Below are positions 8,011-16,288 of a DNA stretch of 64,000 nucleotides, piece after piece; within the stretch, counting starts at the first letter, position 1; every line of letters begins with the position of its first letter. Source of the stretch: Poriferisodalis sp965116715 (lineage in GTDB: Bacteria > Actinomycetota > Acidimicrobiia > Acidimicrobiales > Poriferisodalaceae); assembly GCA_965116715.1 (NCBI GenBank), contig OZ220724.1:1550001-1614000 (forward strand), given 5' to 3'. The notes under the pieces were generated by a model. That model saw nothing but the letters and a program-made list of their open reading frames with translations. It was not told the origin of the DNA and ran no database searches. The position numbers and the translations under genes were made by a program.

Positions 8011-8733
8011 TCAACCGTCTGTCGCGACAGCGACAAGGCGGGCCCAGCGGCGCTCGACGGCGAGGCCGTCGCTGAGCGGCAGGTCGTTCGCTGCGCGCTG
8101 GCAGCGACGCAGCGCCTGCGCCACCGGCTGATCGATCCGGGCGAGCTGACCGGCCAGCTCTGCCGTGCGGCTGACGAGATCGTCGGTCGGCACAACTTCG
8201 GCGACGATGCCGAGCCGGCGGGCCTCGGCTGCATAGATGTTGCGGCCGCTGAGAACCAGCGGCAGGGCCGCCACGGGTCCGATGGCCGCGGTGAGACTCT
8301 GCGTTCCGCCGGCGGCCGGAAGCATTCCGAGTTTGGTCTCCGGCAGCCCCATTACGGTGTCCGAACTGGCAATGCGTACATCGCACAGCAACGCCATCTC
8401 GAGGCCTGAGCCCAGCGCGTAGCCATGCAAAGCGCACAGGGTGGGCACCGGCAGGTTCACCAGCGGGAGCCACGGATCGCGGTCCCAGCGAATCCGCCGA
8501 GCATCGAAGATCGACTCGGCGGTGCCGAACTCGGACAGGTCGGCGCCGGCGCTGAAGTGCTTGCCGTCAGCGGCGAGCACCACGCACCGCACATCGGGCA
8601 CGTCGCGCACAGCCGTGATCGCCTCGATAAGACCGTCGCGCATCTCGAGGTCGTAGATGTTCAGCGGCGGGTGGCACAGCGTGATCGTCGCAACGCCGTC
8701 GTGACCGAAGACCAGCCGGACCCGCTCAGCCAT
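8011..8733 (-). CDS. Enoyl-CoA hydratase/isomerase family protein
   Basis: A 240-residue crotonase-fold protein. The CoA/oxyanion-hole segment HFSAGADLSEFG and the second glycine-rich segment YALGSGLEMALLCDVRIAS are clear. Both hydratase glutamates are retained (Glu in GLEMALLCD and Glu in MGLPETKLGML), so hydration of a 2-enoyl-CoA is plausible. The ATG at 8733 overlaps the upstream CoA-transferase stop by eight bases; the open frame to 8853 is only read-through into that gene. The pair suggests activation of an acid to its CoA ester followed by beta-oxidation-like chemistry. Confidence 0.88.
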   Translation of the reverse strand: MAERVRLVFGHDGVATITLCHPPLNIYDLEMRDGLIEAITAVRDVPDVRCVVLAADGKHFSAGADLSEFGTAESIFDARRIRWDRDPWLPLVNLPVPTLCALHGYALGSGLEMALLCDVRIASSDTVMGLPETKLGMLPAAGGTQSLTAAIGPVAALPLVLSGRNIYAAEARRLGIVAEVVPTDDLVSRTAELAGQLARIDQPVAQALRRCQRAANDLPLSDGLAVERRWARLVAVATDG

Positions 8734-9742
8734 GCCGGCCACCGTCGGAGCTGGGACCAGGCGTCGCAGCGCTGTTGCAGGTTGCCCAGCCGGCCAGCTG
8801 CGCCACTGCTCCCGCGAGCGACACACGTGTGTGCTGGGGCCCGACGCCCGCAAGCTGGTCCGCCGCGGCCCGTGCCGCCTGCAGTCCAGCGAGCGGATCG
8901 GGATAGGAGTACGCCGGTGCCTGCGGTTCGTCGCTCAGCCAACCCAGGCCCGAGGCGGCGTGCACGCCGGTGCCATACGCGATCCAGTCGCGCTCAGGCG
9001 AATCCAGCTCGAAGGCGGTGATCGCCAGCGTGCGCAGCCACGGGTAGCGGGCGCAGAGCTGCTCGGGCAGCAGTTCGAGATTGGCCAAGGCCCGCGGCGA
9101 GAGCGACGTGACGAGCAGGTCTGCTGACGCCAGCAGCTCGTCGAGATCACTGCGGCCTGCGGTGAACCGCGGATCGATGTCGATGACGGTCTTGTGCGCG
9201 TTCAACTCTGCGTACATCGCCGTGCCCGACAGGCCGTCCGGCCGTGCCGCTGAGGTGACCTTGTTGACCTCGGCGCGGGCACGACCCAGCAACTCCGTAC
9301 ACAGCGGGCCAGCCCACATGGACGTCAGGTCGACGATCTGCTTGCCGCGTAGGCCCTTGCTGCCAAGAGATGCCGGGCTCATTGACTCGCTGCTCGGTGC
9401 CGGCGTGGCCGTCTCGACAGCCGCCTCCGGCAACCGGCGATACGGCGTGATCGGCAAGCGCCACTCTTGTGCTGCGACAGCGACCGCTTCCGGATCGGAC
9501 TCGCTGCGATGCACCCCGGTGAAGCGTTCCCACGTCTCGCCGTCGTCAGGCCCGAGATCCACGCACAGCACACCGGTGCCCCAGCGGACTGGCTCGGTCG
9601 GCACGTCGGTGGTTCCGAGACGCCGAGGCATGTCGATCCAACACCCGGCGTCGCCGACCACACCGGCACCCAGCCGCCGATCGACCTCGGCAGCCAGCTC
9701 GGCGCCGTAGCCGAACAGACCCGGCGGCAGCCAGTCGCTCAT
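8726..9742 (-). CDS. CaiB/BaiF-type (family III) CoA-transferase, unusual short form
   Basis: A 338-residue protein. Residues about 130-338 match the Rossmann part of family III CoA-transferases: GKQIVDLTSMWAGPLCTELL, AELNAHKTVIDID, LLVTSLSPRALANL and YGTGVHAASGLGWL. The first 125 residues (WGTGVLCVDLGPDDGETWER) are not typical, and the usual second half of a 400-residue enzyme is missing. It may be a rearranged or accessory CoA-transferase-like protein rather than a standard enzyme. It is coupled to the enoyl-CoA hydratase downstream. The five-copy 35-bp tandem repeat lies just upstream of its ATG. Confidence 0.75.
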   Translation of the reverse strand: MSDWLPPGLFGYGAELAAEVDRRLGAGVVGDAGCWIDMPRRLGTTDVPTEPVRWGTGVLCVDLGPDDGETWERFTGVHRSESDPEAVAVAAQEWRLPITPYRRLPEAAVETATPAPSSESMSPASLGSKGLRGKQIVDLTSMWAGPLCTELLGRARAEVNKVTSAARPDGLSGTAMYAELNAHKTVIDIDPRFTAGRSDLDELLASADLLVTSLSPRALANLELLPEQLCARYPWLRTLAITAFELDSPERDWIAYGTGVHAASGLGWLSDEPQAPAYSYPDPLAGLQAARAAADQLAGVGPQHTRVSLAGAVAQLAGWATCNSAATPGPSSDGGRHG

Positions 9743-9751
9743 CTACCTGCG

Positions 9752-9926
9752 CTGAGTCTGATGCTTCGCATGGCTAACGCCCTGCACTGAGTCTGATGCT
9801 TCGCATGGCTAACGCCCTGCACTGAGTCTGATGCTTCGCATGGCTAACGCCCTGCACTGAGTCTGATGCTTCGCATGGCTAACGCCCTGCACTGAGTCTG
9901 ATGCTTCGCATGGCTAACGCCCTGCG
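9752..9926. repeat. Five tandem copies of a 35-bp unit
   Basis: Five contiguous, essentially identical 35-bp units starting at 9752, 9787, 9822, 9857 and 9892. Each begins CTGAGTCTGATGCTTCGCAT; the last differs only in its final base. There are no spacers. On the minus strand the unit contains the last codons and TAG stop of the upstream enoyl-CoA hydratase (9914-9916). The array therefore grew by duplication of the hydratase 3' end plus the intergenic region, and each copy keeps a remnant stop. It separates this gene from the CoA-transferase start at 9742. Confidence 0.95.
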
Positions 9927-10573
9927 AAGTCGGGCGGCCGCTTGTCGAAGAAGGCGGCGAGACCCTCGGCGCGGTCGTCGGTGGCGGCGAGCTGGTGGTT
10001 GAGGTCGCCTTCCAGGCGCAAACCGTCAGCGAGCGGCAGTTCTGAGCCCCGGTGGACCGCCTCCTTGGCGAACTCCAGCGCCAGCGGGCCCGCTGCGGAC
10101 AAGTCGTCCAGCCAGCGGTCGATGGCGTCGTCCAGGTCTGCCTCGACGGCGTGGGTGAGTCCCCACTCAAGCGCCGTGGCGGCATCAGCCTCCGCTCCCA
10201 ACAGCAGCATGGCATTCGCTCGTGAGCTGCCGACAACACGTGGCAGGCGTTGGGTGCCGCCCCATGCCGGCAGTCGCCCTTCCAGCGCATCTCGCATGGC
10301 GAAGCGAGCACTCGCATCGCACAGACGGACATCGCAGGCGAGCGCGATCTCGAGTCCCGGGCCTGAGCACTCGCCGCTGACGGCGCAGATGACCGGACCT
10401 CGCACCGTTGCCAGCGCAGACGCCGGATCAGGCTGGAGTGCAAGCGGATCGAAGCTGACGCCCGAGCAGAAGTCGGTGCCAGGTGCATTGCGCAGCACCA
10501 CCACGGCCGGTTCGCGTGCCTCCCGCACGTCCACGCACAGCTCGACCAGCGCACGCGCGGCAGCGCGATCCAT
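9914..10573 (-). CDS. Enoyl-CoA hydratase/isomerase family protein, short N-terminus
   Basis: A 219-residue crotonase-fold protein, about 40 residues shorter than usual at the N-terminus. The oxyanion-hole segment NAPGTDFCSGVSFDP, the motif GECSGPGLEIALACDVRLCD with its glutamate, and LPAWGGTQRLPRVVG are present. The second catalytic glutamate context (LEGRLPAWGG) is altered. The frame stays open and protein-like upstream of ATG 10573 (reading TLNRIEHLLSGGEM) but offers no standard start there. The true start may have been lost, or the minisatellite upstream may have replaced it. Its stop lies inside the last copy of the 35-bp repeat. Confidence 0.78.
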   Translation of the reverse strand: MDRAAARALVELCVDVREAREPAVVVLRNAPGTDFCSGVSFDPLALQPDPASALATVRGPVICAVSGECSGPGLEIALACDVRLCDASARFAMRDALEGRLPAWGGTQRLPRVVGSSRANAMLLLGAEADAATALEWGLTHAVEADLDDAIDRWLDDLSAAGPLALEFAKEAVHRGSELPLADGLRLEGDLNHQLAATDDRAEGLAAFFDKRPPDFAGR

Positions 10574-10652
10574 CTCGCCGCCGCTGAGAAGATGCTCGAT
10601 GCGGTTCAGGGTGCCACCACCCCCTTGGGTGGCCGGCGCCGATGGCTCAACG

Positions 10653-10769
10653 AGGTCTCAGTCGGCCCCGTGCCGGCTGATCGGCCTCAGTCGGCCCCGT
10701 GCCGGCTGATCGGCCTCAGTCGGCCCCGTGCCGGCTGATCGGCCTCAGTCGGCCACGTGCTGGCTTGAT
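10653..10769. repeat. Tandem repeat of a 29-bp unit (about four copies)
   Basis: Four adjacent units at about 10653-10681, 10682-10710, 10711-10739 and 10740-10769. Each contains CAGTCGGCCCCGTGCCGGCT; the first and last are diverged at their outer edges and the last has one extra base. The array is intergenic, between the stop of the 80-residue gene (10774) and the 5' region of the hydratase (10573). It is unrelated in sequence to the 35-bp array 0.7 kb away. The motif CGGCC recurs inside each unit. Confidence 0.9.
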
Positions 10770-10773
10770 CGGC

Positions 10774-11016
10774 CTAATCGGCCGACTTGGTCTTCTTCGG
10801 CTCCTGCAGGGCCATGTCCTTGCCGTCGCACTGCAAGGTCACCGCACCCGGCTTGGTGACGAGCACCTCGATGCCGGAATCCTCGTCCTGGTAGCGCTTG
10901 CCTACCTTCAGGCCCTCGCCGCCGGACGCAGCGGAAATATCAGCGTCGCCGCCCTTGGTGACGATGACCTGTACACCACCGTCGAAGTCCAGACGCTCTC
11001 CAGCCTTGGTCGCCAC
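10774..11016 (-). CDS. Small conserved-type protein with two similar halves
   Basis: An 80-residue protein starting MATKAGERLDFDGGVQVIVT. Two segments resemble each other: VQVIVTKGGDADISA (residues about 15-29) and IEVLVTKPGAVTLQCDGKDM (about 49-68), suggesting a duplicated small beta-rich module. It resembles the 70-80 residue proteins of unknown function often found beside acyl-CoA ligase genes in actinobacteria; that is recollection of pattern, not a search result. The C-terminus is Lys-rich (EPKKTKSAD). It is the first gene upstream of two enoyl-CoA hydratases and the CoA-transferase on the same strand. Confidence 0.6.
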   Translation of the reverse strand: MATKAGERLDFDGGVQVIVTKGGDADISAASGGEGLKVGKRYQDEDSGIEVLVTKPGAVTLQCDGKDMALQEPKKTKSAD

Positions 11017-11172
11017 AGCATCCCCCTGGTCTCATCGTGTCAATGCGGAATGTGGTCCGTATGAAGCTACACGTCTCGCTGTTGCATTACCTCACGATGA
11101 ACTCGCCGTCTGGCAGGCAGGACAAGCGCGAGAGCCTGGACGCAGGCGGCTGAGGCCGGACTGTCCGTCTAG

Positions 11173-12455
11173 CAGGGTGCTGAAATAGTCGGTGTTTGGT
11201 GCTCGCGTTGGTTGGGTGGGCGCGGGACACTGTGGGGATGCGTGGAACTGTTGATGCCCAGATGGCGATGCTGTCGACGTTGTCGACTGAGGATCTGATC
11301 AGCGCGGATCATCCGATACGGCGGATCAGGGCGTTGGTGGAGGGGGTGCTTGAAGAGCTCGACGGTGAGCTGGGGGCGATGTATGCGGATCGGGGCCGGC
11401 CCAGCGTGCCGCCTGAGGTGTTGTTGAAGGCGTCGGTGTTGATGGCGTTGTACTCGGTGCGCTCGGAGCGGGCGTTCTGCGAGCGTTTGAGCTACGACAT
11501 GTTGTTCAAGTGGTTCTTGGGGTTGCGCATCGACGAGCGCTCTTTTGACGCGTCGACGTTCTCGAAGAACCGCGAGCGGCTGTTGGATCATGAGATAGCG
11601 GATCGGTTCTTCGCTGCTGTGGTTCGGCGGGCTCAGCTGCGCCGGTATTGCTCGAGCGATCATTTCAGCGTGGACGGCACCTTGCTGGAGGCGTGGGCGT
11701 CGCACAAGAGCTTCAAGCCCAAAGCCGCGCCCGGCGGCGGCGAGCCGGGCAAGGGCCGCAACGCCGAGGAGGACTTCCGGGGCGCCCGCCGCCGCAACGA
11801 CACCCACCAGTCCACGACCGATCCCGAGGCTCGCCTGTATCGCAAGTCGAAAGGGGCCCCGGCGATGCTCGCTTTCATGGGGCACCTGATGGTCGAGAAC
11901 CGCAACGGCCTCATCGTCGACGCCGAGCTCACCCAAGCAGACGGCTACGCCGAGCGCGACACCGCCGCCGCGATGCTGCGACGAGCCCCCCGACGGCGGC
12001 GGCGGCGCACCGTCGGCGGCGACAAGAACTACGACACCAAGGGATTCGTGGCCGACGCCCGCAAGGCCGGGTTCACGCCCCACGTCGCCCAGAACACCAC
12101 CAGGCGGCGCTCCGCCATCGACCGGCGCACCACCCGCCACGACGGCTACACGATCTCTCAACGGGTCCGAAAACGCGTCGAGGAGCCCTTCGGATGGATC
12201 AAGACCATCGCCGGAGGACACAAGCTGCGACACAAAGGACAAGCCCGCAACCGGGCCTGGTTCCTCATCGGCGCCGCCACCTACAACCTCGTCCGCATAG
12301 CCACACTCGACACCGACACCACCTGAGCAGACACCCCGACCGGCCCGACAGGGCCAACGTCGCCCCGCACCGCCAGCCAACACCACCACCCCAACCCTCA
12401 CACAAACCCGAACCAGCACCCAAACCCGCCCAAACCACCGAATTTCAACAGCCTG
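11173..12455 (+). mobile_element. IS5-like insertion sequence, copy 1
   Basis: A 1283-bp element between two CTAG tetranucleotides (11169-11172 and 12456-12459), the YTAR-type target typical of IS5 members. Terminal inverted repeats are imperfect: the left starts CAGGGTGCTGAAATAGTCGG and the right, read inward, CAGGCTGTTGAAATTCGGTG. It holds one transposase gene. The element at 38928-40210 has exactly the same length and the same products in every frame, so transposition was recent. The right CTAG supplies the TAG stop of the D-aminoacylase-like gene on the minus strand, so that gene is undamaged. Confidence 0.92.
11238..12326 (+). CDS. IS5-like transposase (copy 1)
   Basis: A 362-residue DDE transposase. 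The N-terminal DUF772-type region (residues about 15-110, with RPSVPPEVLLKASVLMALY and FCERLSYDMLFKWFLGL) precedes a DDE_Tnp_1 catalytic core. The probable triad is Asp in HFSVDGTLLEAW, Asp in GGDKNYDTKGF and Glu in RVEEPFGWIKT, the last being the Y/W-containing signature of IS5/IS4 families. A Gly/Pro/Arg-rich linker follows the first Asp. The ATG at 11238 gives the family length. A 416-residue open frame on the opposite strand is antisense and not a gene. Confidence 0.92.
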   Translation: MRGTVDAQMAMLSTLSTEDLISADHPIRRIRALVEGVLEELDGELGAMYADRGRPSVPPEVLLKASVLMALYSVRSERAFCERLSYDMLFKWFLGLRIDERSFDASTFSKNRERLLDHEIADRFFAAVVRRAQLRRYCSSDHFSVDGTLLEAWASHKSFKPKAAPGGGEPGKGRNAEEDFRGARRRNDTHQSTTDPEARLYRKSKGAPAMLAFMGHLMVENRNGLIVDAELTQADGYAERDTAAAMLRRAPRRRRRRTVGGDKNYDTKGFVADARKAGFTPHVAQNTTRRRSAIDRRTTRHDGYTISQRVRKRVEEPFGWIKTIAGGHKLRHKGQARNRAWFLIGAATYNLVRIATLDTDTT

Positions 12456-14174
12456 CTAGCGGGAGAGCGGGCCGCGCAGCAGCTGGCCCGGCACAGCACC
12501 GGTCACCTTGCCGTGCTCGGTGATCACTTCGCCGTTGACGATGGTGGCGGCGAAGCCGGTGGCGGTCTGGCGCAGCCGGGGCGCCCCTGCGGGCAGGTCG
12601 TGCACCAGCTTGGGCATGTCCGGTGACACCGTCTCGGGGTCGAACACGTTCACATCGGCTGCCTTGCCGACCGCCAGCACGCCCCGGTCGTTGAAGCCCC
12701 ATGCCTGTGCGGGAAGCTGGGTGATGCGATGCACCGCGTCTTCCAGCGTGAACTCCTGGCGGTCGCGCACCCAATGGCCCAGCAGGTGGGTCTGCAGCGA
12801 TGAGTCCATGATCTGGGTGACGTGCGCCCCGCTGTCGGAGAAGGTGGGGATGGCACGGGGGTGCTGCAGCAGTTGCAGCACCAGGTCTTGGTCTTGGTTG
12901 GCGAGGGCCTGGACAAAGAACATCTCCAAGTCGCTGTCCACGGCCAGGTCCACGAATGCCTCCATCGGCGTCGTGCCGCGCTCGGCTGCGATCACGTCCA
13001 TCGTGCGGAACGGCGGCAGCGGCCGTGTCAGCGGGTAGATGTGCTCCCAGACCGGCTTGCGGGCCTCCGGACCGAGCGCTCTGCCGTAGTCGCCGTTCTC
13101 GGCCTCGTCGATGAGGCGTCGCCGAATCTCGGGGTCTCGCAGCGCAGCCCATTGCTCACCCCGCGAGTCCGCCCGTATCTCACGCCACAGCGGCAACGCA
13201 TCGAACGGCAGCGAGGTCTTGAACGACAGCAGGGTGCCCAGGCAACGCGAGTGAGCCTGTCCCCACGAGACACCACCCGCTGCGTTGATGCCGTCGAGCA
13301 GCTTGAGCACCGGCTTCCAGTGATGGTCCTCGCTGGAGGGGGCCAGCATGCCGTAGGTGATCGGGACGCGGGTGCGGGCCCCCAGCTCGACGATCTTGGC
13401 CACATAGGCGTCGTTGCGCTCGGCGTCGCGAGAGCGCAGATCGCCGTGGTGGGCCAGCTCGAAGATGCCGGCGCCCATCCTGCCCATCTCACTGACCAGC
13501 GCATCGATCTCTGACCACTCGGCCAAGCGTGATGCCACTGGGCGGTCGTCGGCGGTCTCGTGGTTGTAGGAGATGGAAGTCGTGAAGCCGACGGCGCCGG
13601 CATGCAGCGAGTCGCGTAGCTGCTGGAGCATCAGCGCCAGCTCGTCGGTGTTGGCGCCGCGGTCGAAGGCGGCTTCTCCCATCGCCCAGGTGCGCAGTGC
13701 CGAATGCCCCAGGTAGCCGGCGTAGTTGATGCCCTTGGGAGTGGCCTCCACGAAGTCGAGGTACTCGGGGAAGGTCTCCCACGTCCACTCGATGCCCGCC
13801 GCCATGGCATCGGCCGAAATGTCCTCGGCTCGCTCGAGGTTGCGGACGACGAGGTGACGGGCGTCGGGGCGGGCCGGTGCCAGCGTGAAACCGCAGTTGC
13901 CCATCACCGCAGTGGTCACGCCGTGGAAGCACGAGCTCTCGCCCATGGGATCCCAGGCGATCTGGGCGTCCATGTGAGTGTGCACGTCGATGAAGCCGGG
14001 CGTCACGACGTGGCCTTCGGCGTCGACCGTGCGATCGGCCTTCCTGCCCGCCAGCGCCGTTGGCGTGTCGCCGATCTCGGCGATGATGCCATCGGAGACG
14101 AGCACGTCGGCTCGCCGCGGCTCCGCTCCCGTGCCGTCGATCAACGTCCCGCCTGAAATCAGCAGATCACCCAC
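12456..14174 (-). CDS. N-acyl-D-amino-acid deacylase-like amidohydrolase
   Basis: A 572-residue amidohydrolase_3 enzyme of the D-aminoacylase type, expected to release D-amino acids or related amines from N-acyl compounds. Readable motifs: GFIDVHTHMDAQ (two metal-binding His), HGVTTAVMGNCGFTLAP (the family Cys ligand), FELAHHGDLRS, and FSDSGAHVTQIMD with the catalytic Asp. The C-terminal beta sandwich carries GKAADVNVFDP. GTG 14174 follows a GGGGG ribosome-binding stretch; GTG 14192 is an alternative, and the open frame to 14333 overlaps the divergent gene and is unlikely. The TAG stop is part of the CTAG target of the adjacent IS5-like copy. Confidence 0.88.
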   Translation of the reverse strand: MGDLLISGGTLIDGTGAEPRRADVLVSDGIIAEIGDTPTALAGRKADRTVDAEGHVVTPGFIDVHTHMDAQIAWDPMGESSCFHGVTTAVMGNCGFTLAPARPDARHLVVRNLERAEDISADAMAAGIEWTWETFPEYLDFVEATPKGINYAGYLGHSALRTWAMGEAAFDRGANTDELALMLQQLRDSLHAGAVGFTTSISYNHETADDRPVASRLAEWSEIDALVSEMGRMGAGIFELAHHGDLRSRDAERNDAYVAKIVELGARTRVPITYGMLAPSSEDHHWKPVLKLLDGINAAGGVSWGQAHSRCLGTLLSFKTSLPFDALPLWREIRADSRGEQWAALRDPEIRRRLIDEAENGDYGRALGPEARKPVWEHIYPLTRPLPPFRTMDVIAAERGTTPMEAFVDLAVDSDLEMFFVQALANQDQDLVLQLLQHPRAIPTFSDSGAHVTQIMDSSLQTHLLGHWVRDRQEFTLEDAVHRITQLPAQAWGFNDRGVLAVGKAADVNVFDPETVSPDMPKLVHDLPAGAPRLRQTATGFAATIVNGEVITEHGKVTGAVPGQLLRGPLSR

Positions 14175-14299
14175 GTCGTGCCCCCATGTCACAACCGCCG
14201 CCCTCGGCGGGATTGCCCGTCTCAGCGTACGGCAGCCGAACACAGCGCACCCGCAGACCAGCGCTTCCCGACCGCTGCACCGCCGCGCGCGGCGCACAT

Positions 14300-15283
14300 A
14301 TGCTGCCCGCCGTGACTCTCGAAGCCGAAGCATCAGCCGTCATCGACCAACTCAACGCCCTGGGCCGACCGACGTTCGAACAGGTCGGCCACGAACGCGC
14401 TCGCCAGGGTTTCGAAGAGATGCCGCCCGCCGGAGAGCTGGTCGACGTGGCCAGCACGGAAGACCGCACCATCAGCGGCCCTGACGGCAACGACATCGCT
14501 GTGCGGATCTACCGACCCGGTGACGGCGCCGCCACCGCTGCGGCCGACGGGACGCTCGGCTGCCTCGTGTACTTCCACGGCGGCGGCTGGGTCGTGGGCA
14601 GCATCGAGACCCACGACCGCACCTGCCGGGCGCTCACGATGCTGGCCGGCATCGTGACCGTGTCGGTTGACTACCGGCTCGCTCCCGAGTACCCCTTCCC
14701 GGCTGCGCCGGATGACTGCTGTGCTGCCACCCAGTGGGCGATGGACAACGCCGCCGAGCTGGGCATCGACCCGGCCCGGGTGGCGATCGGCGGCGACAGC
14801 GCCGGCGGCAACCTGGCTGCCGCCGTGGCGCTCATGTGCCGCGACGGTGCGGCGAACGGCGATGCGTGCGGCCAGCCGGCCCTGCAACTGCTCATCTACC
14901 CGGTCACCGATTTCGACCGCGACACCCATTCGATGATCGCCAACGCCGAGGGCTACCTGCTGACCCGTTCCACGATGGCCTGGTTCGACGATCACTATTG
15001 CCCCCCAGCCGAGCGCAGCAACCCGTATGCCGCCCCGCTCGCGGTCGACGATCCGGCTGGGGCTGCGCCGGCTCTCGTCATCGTGGCCGGCCACGATCCC
15101 CTGCGCGACGAAGGCGTCGAGTACGCACAGAAGCTCGCCGGCGCCAAGGTGCCCACCACGCTCATCGAGTATCCGGGCCAGTTTCACGGGTTCTTCGGCA
15201 TGACCCGATTCCTGGCTCAGGCGCACGAAGCCCAGCAGCTCACTGCCAGCGTGCTGCGCCGCACGCTCGCACCGTCGGACTAG
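14300..15283 (+). CDS. Alpha/beta-hydrolase, hormone-sensitive-lipase family esterase
   Basis: A 327-residue esterase. The HSL-family oxyanion motif HGGGWVVGS, the nucleophile elbow GGDSAGGNLAAA, a distal Asp in AGHDPLRDEG and a His in GQFHGFFG complete the catalytic apparatus. It is probably a cytoplasmic carboxylesterase or acyl-ester hydrolase with no signal peptide. ATG 14300 is chosen; GTG 14312 is also possible, while the open frame from 14186 lacks family similarity. It is divergent from the D-aminoacylase gene, and the start region (14175-14299) must hold both promoters. The VOC gene follows in the same direction. Confidence 0.88.
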   Translation: MLPAVTLEAEASAVIDQLNALGRPTFEQVGHERARQGFEEMPPAGELVDVASTEDRTISGPDGNDIAVRIYRPGDGAATAAADGTLGCLVYFHGGGWVVGSIETHDRTCRALTMLAGIVTVSVDYRLAPEYPFPAAPDDCCAATQWAMDNAAELGIDPARVAIGGDSAGGNLAAAVALMCRDGAANGDACGQPALQLLIYPVTDFDRDTHSMIANAEGYLLTRSTMAWFDDHYCPPAERSNPYAAPLAVDDPAGAAPALVIVAGHDPLRDEGVEYAQKLAGAKVPTTLIEYPGQFHGFFGMTRFLAQAHEAQQLTASVLRRTLAPSD

Positions 15284-15320
15284 ACAAGCCTTCTCGCCGA
15301 GCACCAGGAGCAGCACCGGC

Positions 15321-16118
15321 ATGCCAGTCCGAGACAGCCACGCACCCGGAACGCCCTCGTGGGTGGACTTGGCGACCACCGACGTGCAGGGCGCGCTCGA
15401 CTTCTATGCGGCTGTGCTGGGCTGGGAATACGAGCGCGACCCCACCGGCGAGATCAACTACGTCATGGCCGTCGTCGACGGTCACCCAGCCGCTGGCGTG
15501 TTCGACCTGCCGCCAGAGATGCTCTCTGAGGGCGTCCCGCCGTGCTGGAACGTGTACGTCACGGTGGACGATGCAGACGAGTTCGCGTGTCGGGTTGCGG
15601 CGTGCGGAGGAGCCGTCATGCGGCCCGCCATTGACGTGCCCGAGCCGGGTCCCGACGCCGCAGGCCGGATGGTCATCGCCGCTGACCCCACCGGCGCCGT
15701 GTTCTGCACGTGGACGCCGATCACCGCCATCGGTGCGGGCATCGTCAACGCACCGGGTGCATTCACCTGGGCAGAAGTCGCCACGCACGACGACGACGCT
15801 GCAGCGGCCTTCTACTGCGAGCTGTTCGGCTGGGAAGCCGGCACGATGGCCGAAGCACCCGACGGGCCCGTGGTATTCACACTGGACGGGGTGCCGGTCG
15901 CCAGCACCTCAATGGCGCCGCTGCCTGCGGGTGTGCCGCCCCACTGGCGGGTGAGCTTCGGAGTGGCCGACGTCGACGCCGCCTGCAGCACGGCGACCGC
16001 TCACGGCGGCAACGTGATCATGCCGCCGTTCGACTTCGGACCGGGCCGCGCCGCAACCGTGTCCGACCCCGCCGGAGCCATGTTCGACCTCGTCACCCTC
16101 ACCGACTGGCCCAAGTAG
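15321..16118 (+). CDS. Two-domain VOC/glyoxalase-like protein
   Basis: A 265-residue protein made of two consecutive VOC modules. The first (residues about 12-130) contains WVDLATTDVQGALDFYAAVL and GWEYERD. The second (about 140-263) contains WAEVATHDDDAAAAFYCELF, GWEAG and DPAGAMFDLV. This arrangement is found in extradiol-dioxygenase-like and glyoxalase-resistance proteins, where one polypeptide supplies both halves of the metal site. No substrate can be assigned. It starts 37 bases after the esterase stop with AGGAG upstream, so the two are likely co-transcribed. Confidence 0.87.
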   Translation: MPVRDSHAPGTPSWVDLATTDVQGALDFYAAVLGWEYERDPTGEINYVMAVVDGHPAAGVFDLPPEMLSEGVPPCWNVYVTVDDADEFACRVAACGGAVMRPAIDVPEPGPDAAGRMVIAADPTGAVFCTWTPITAIGAGIVNAPGAFTWAEVATHDDDAAAAFYCELFGWEAGTMAEAPDGPVVFTLDGVPVASTSMAPLPAGVPPHWRVSFGVADVDAACSTATAHGGNVIMPPFDFGPGRAATVSDPAGAMFDLVTLTDWPK

Positions 16119-16288
16119 CTAGCGCGGCGCTGGAGTCAACTCCCTTCGCCATGCTCCACTTGCTCTTCCGTTCACAGCGCCAGCGGAAGCTGCTGCTTCG
16201 GTGAGGGACCACTGAACGCTCGATTCGTCTTGTCCATCGGCCGAGTACCCGTGATGCCGACCGGGCGATGTGCTCCGAATGGACTGAA

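Noticed and set aside
9752..9926. CRISPR array
   Set aside because: The 35-bp units are contiguous with no variable spacers, and no cas genes are present.
11169..12419. 416-codon minus-strand frame inside the IS5-like element (also at 38924-40174)
   Set aside because: It is antisense to the transposase, its composition is biased to Gly/Val/Arg, and it resembles no family; a high-GC shadow.
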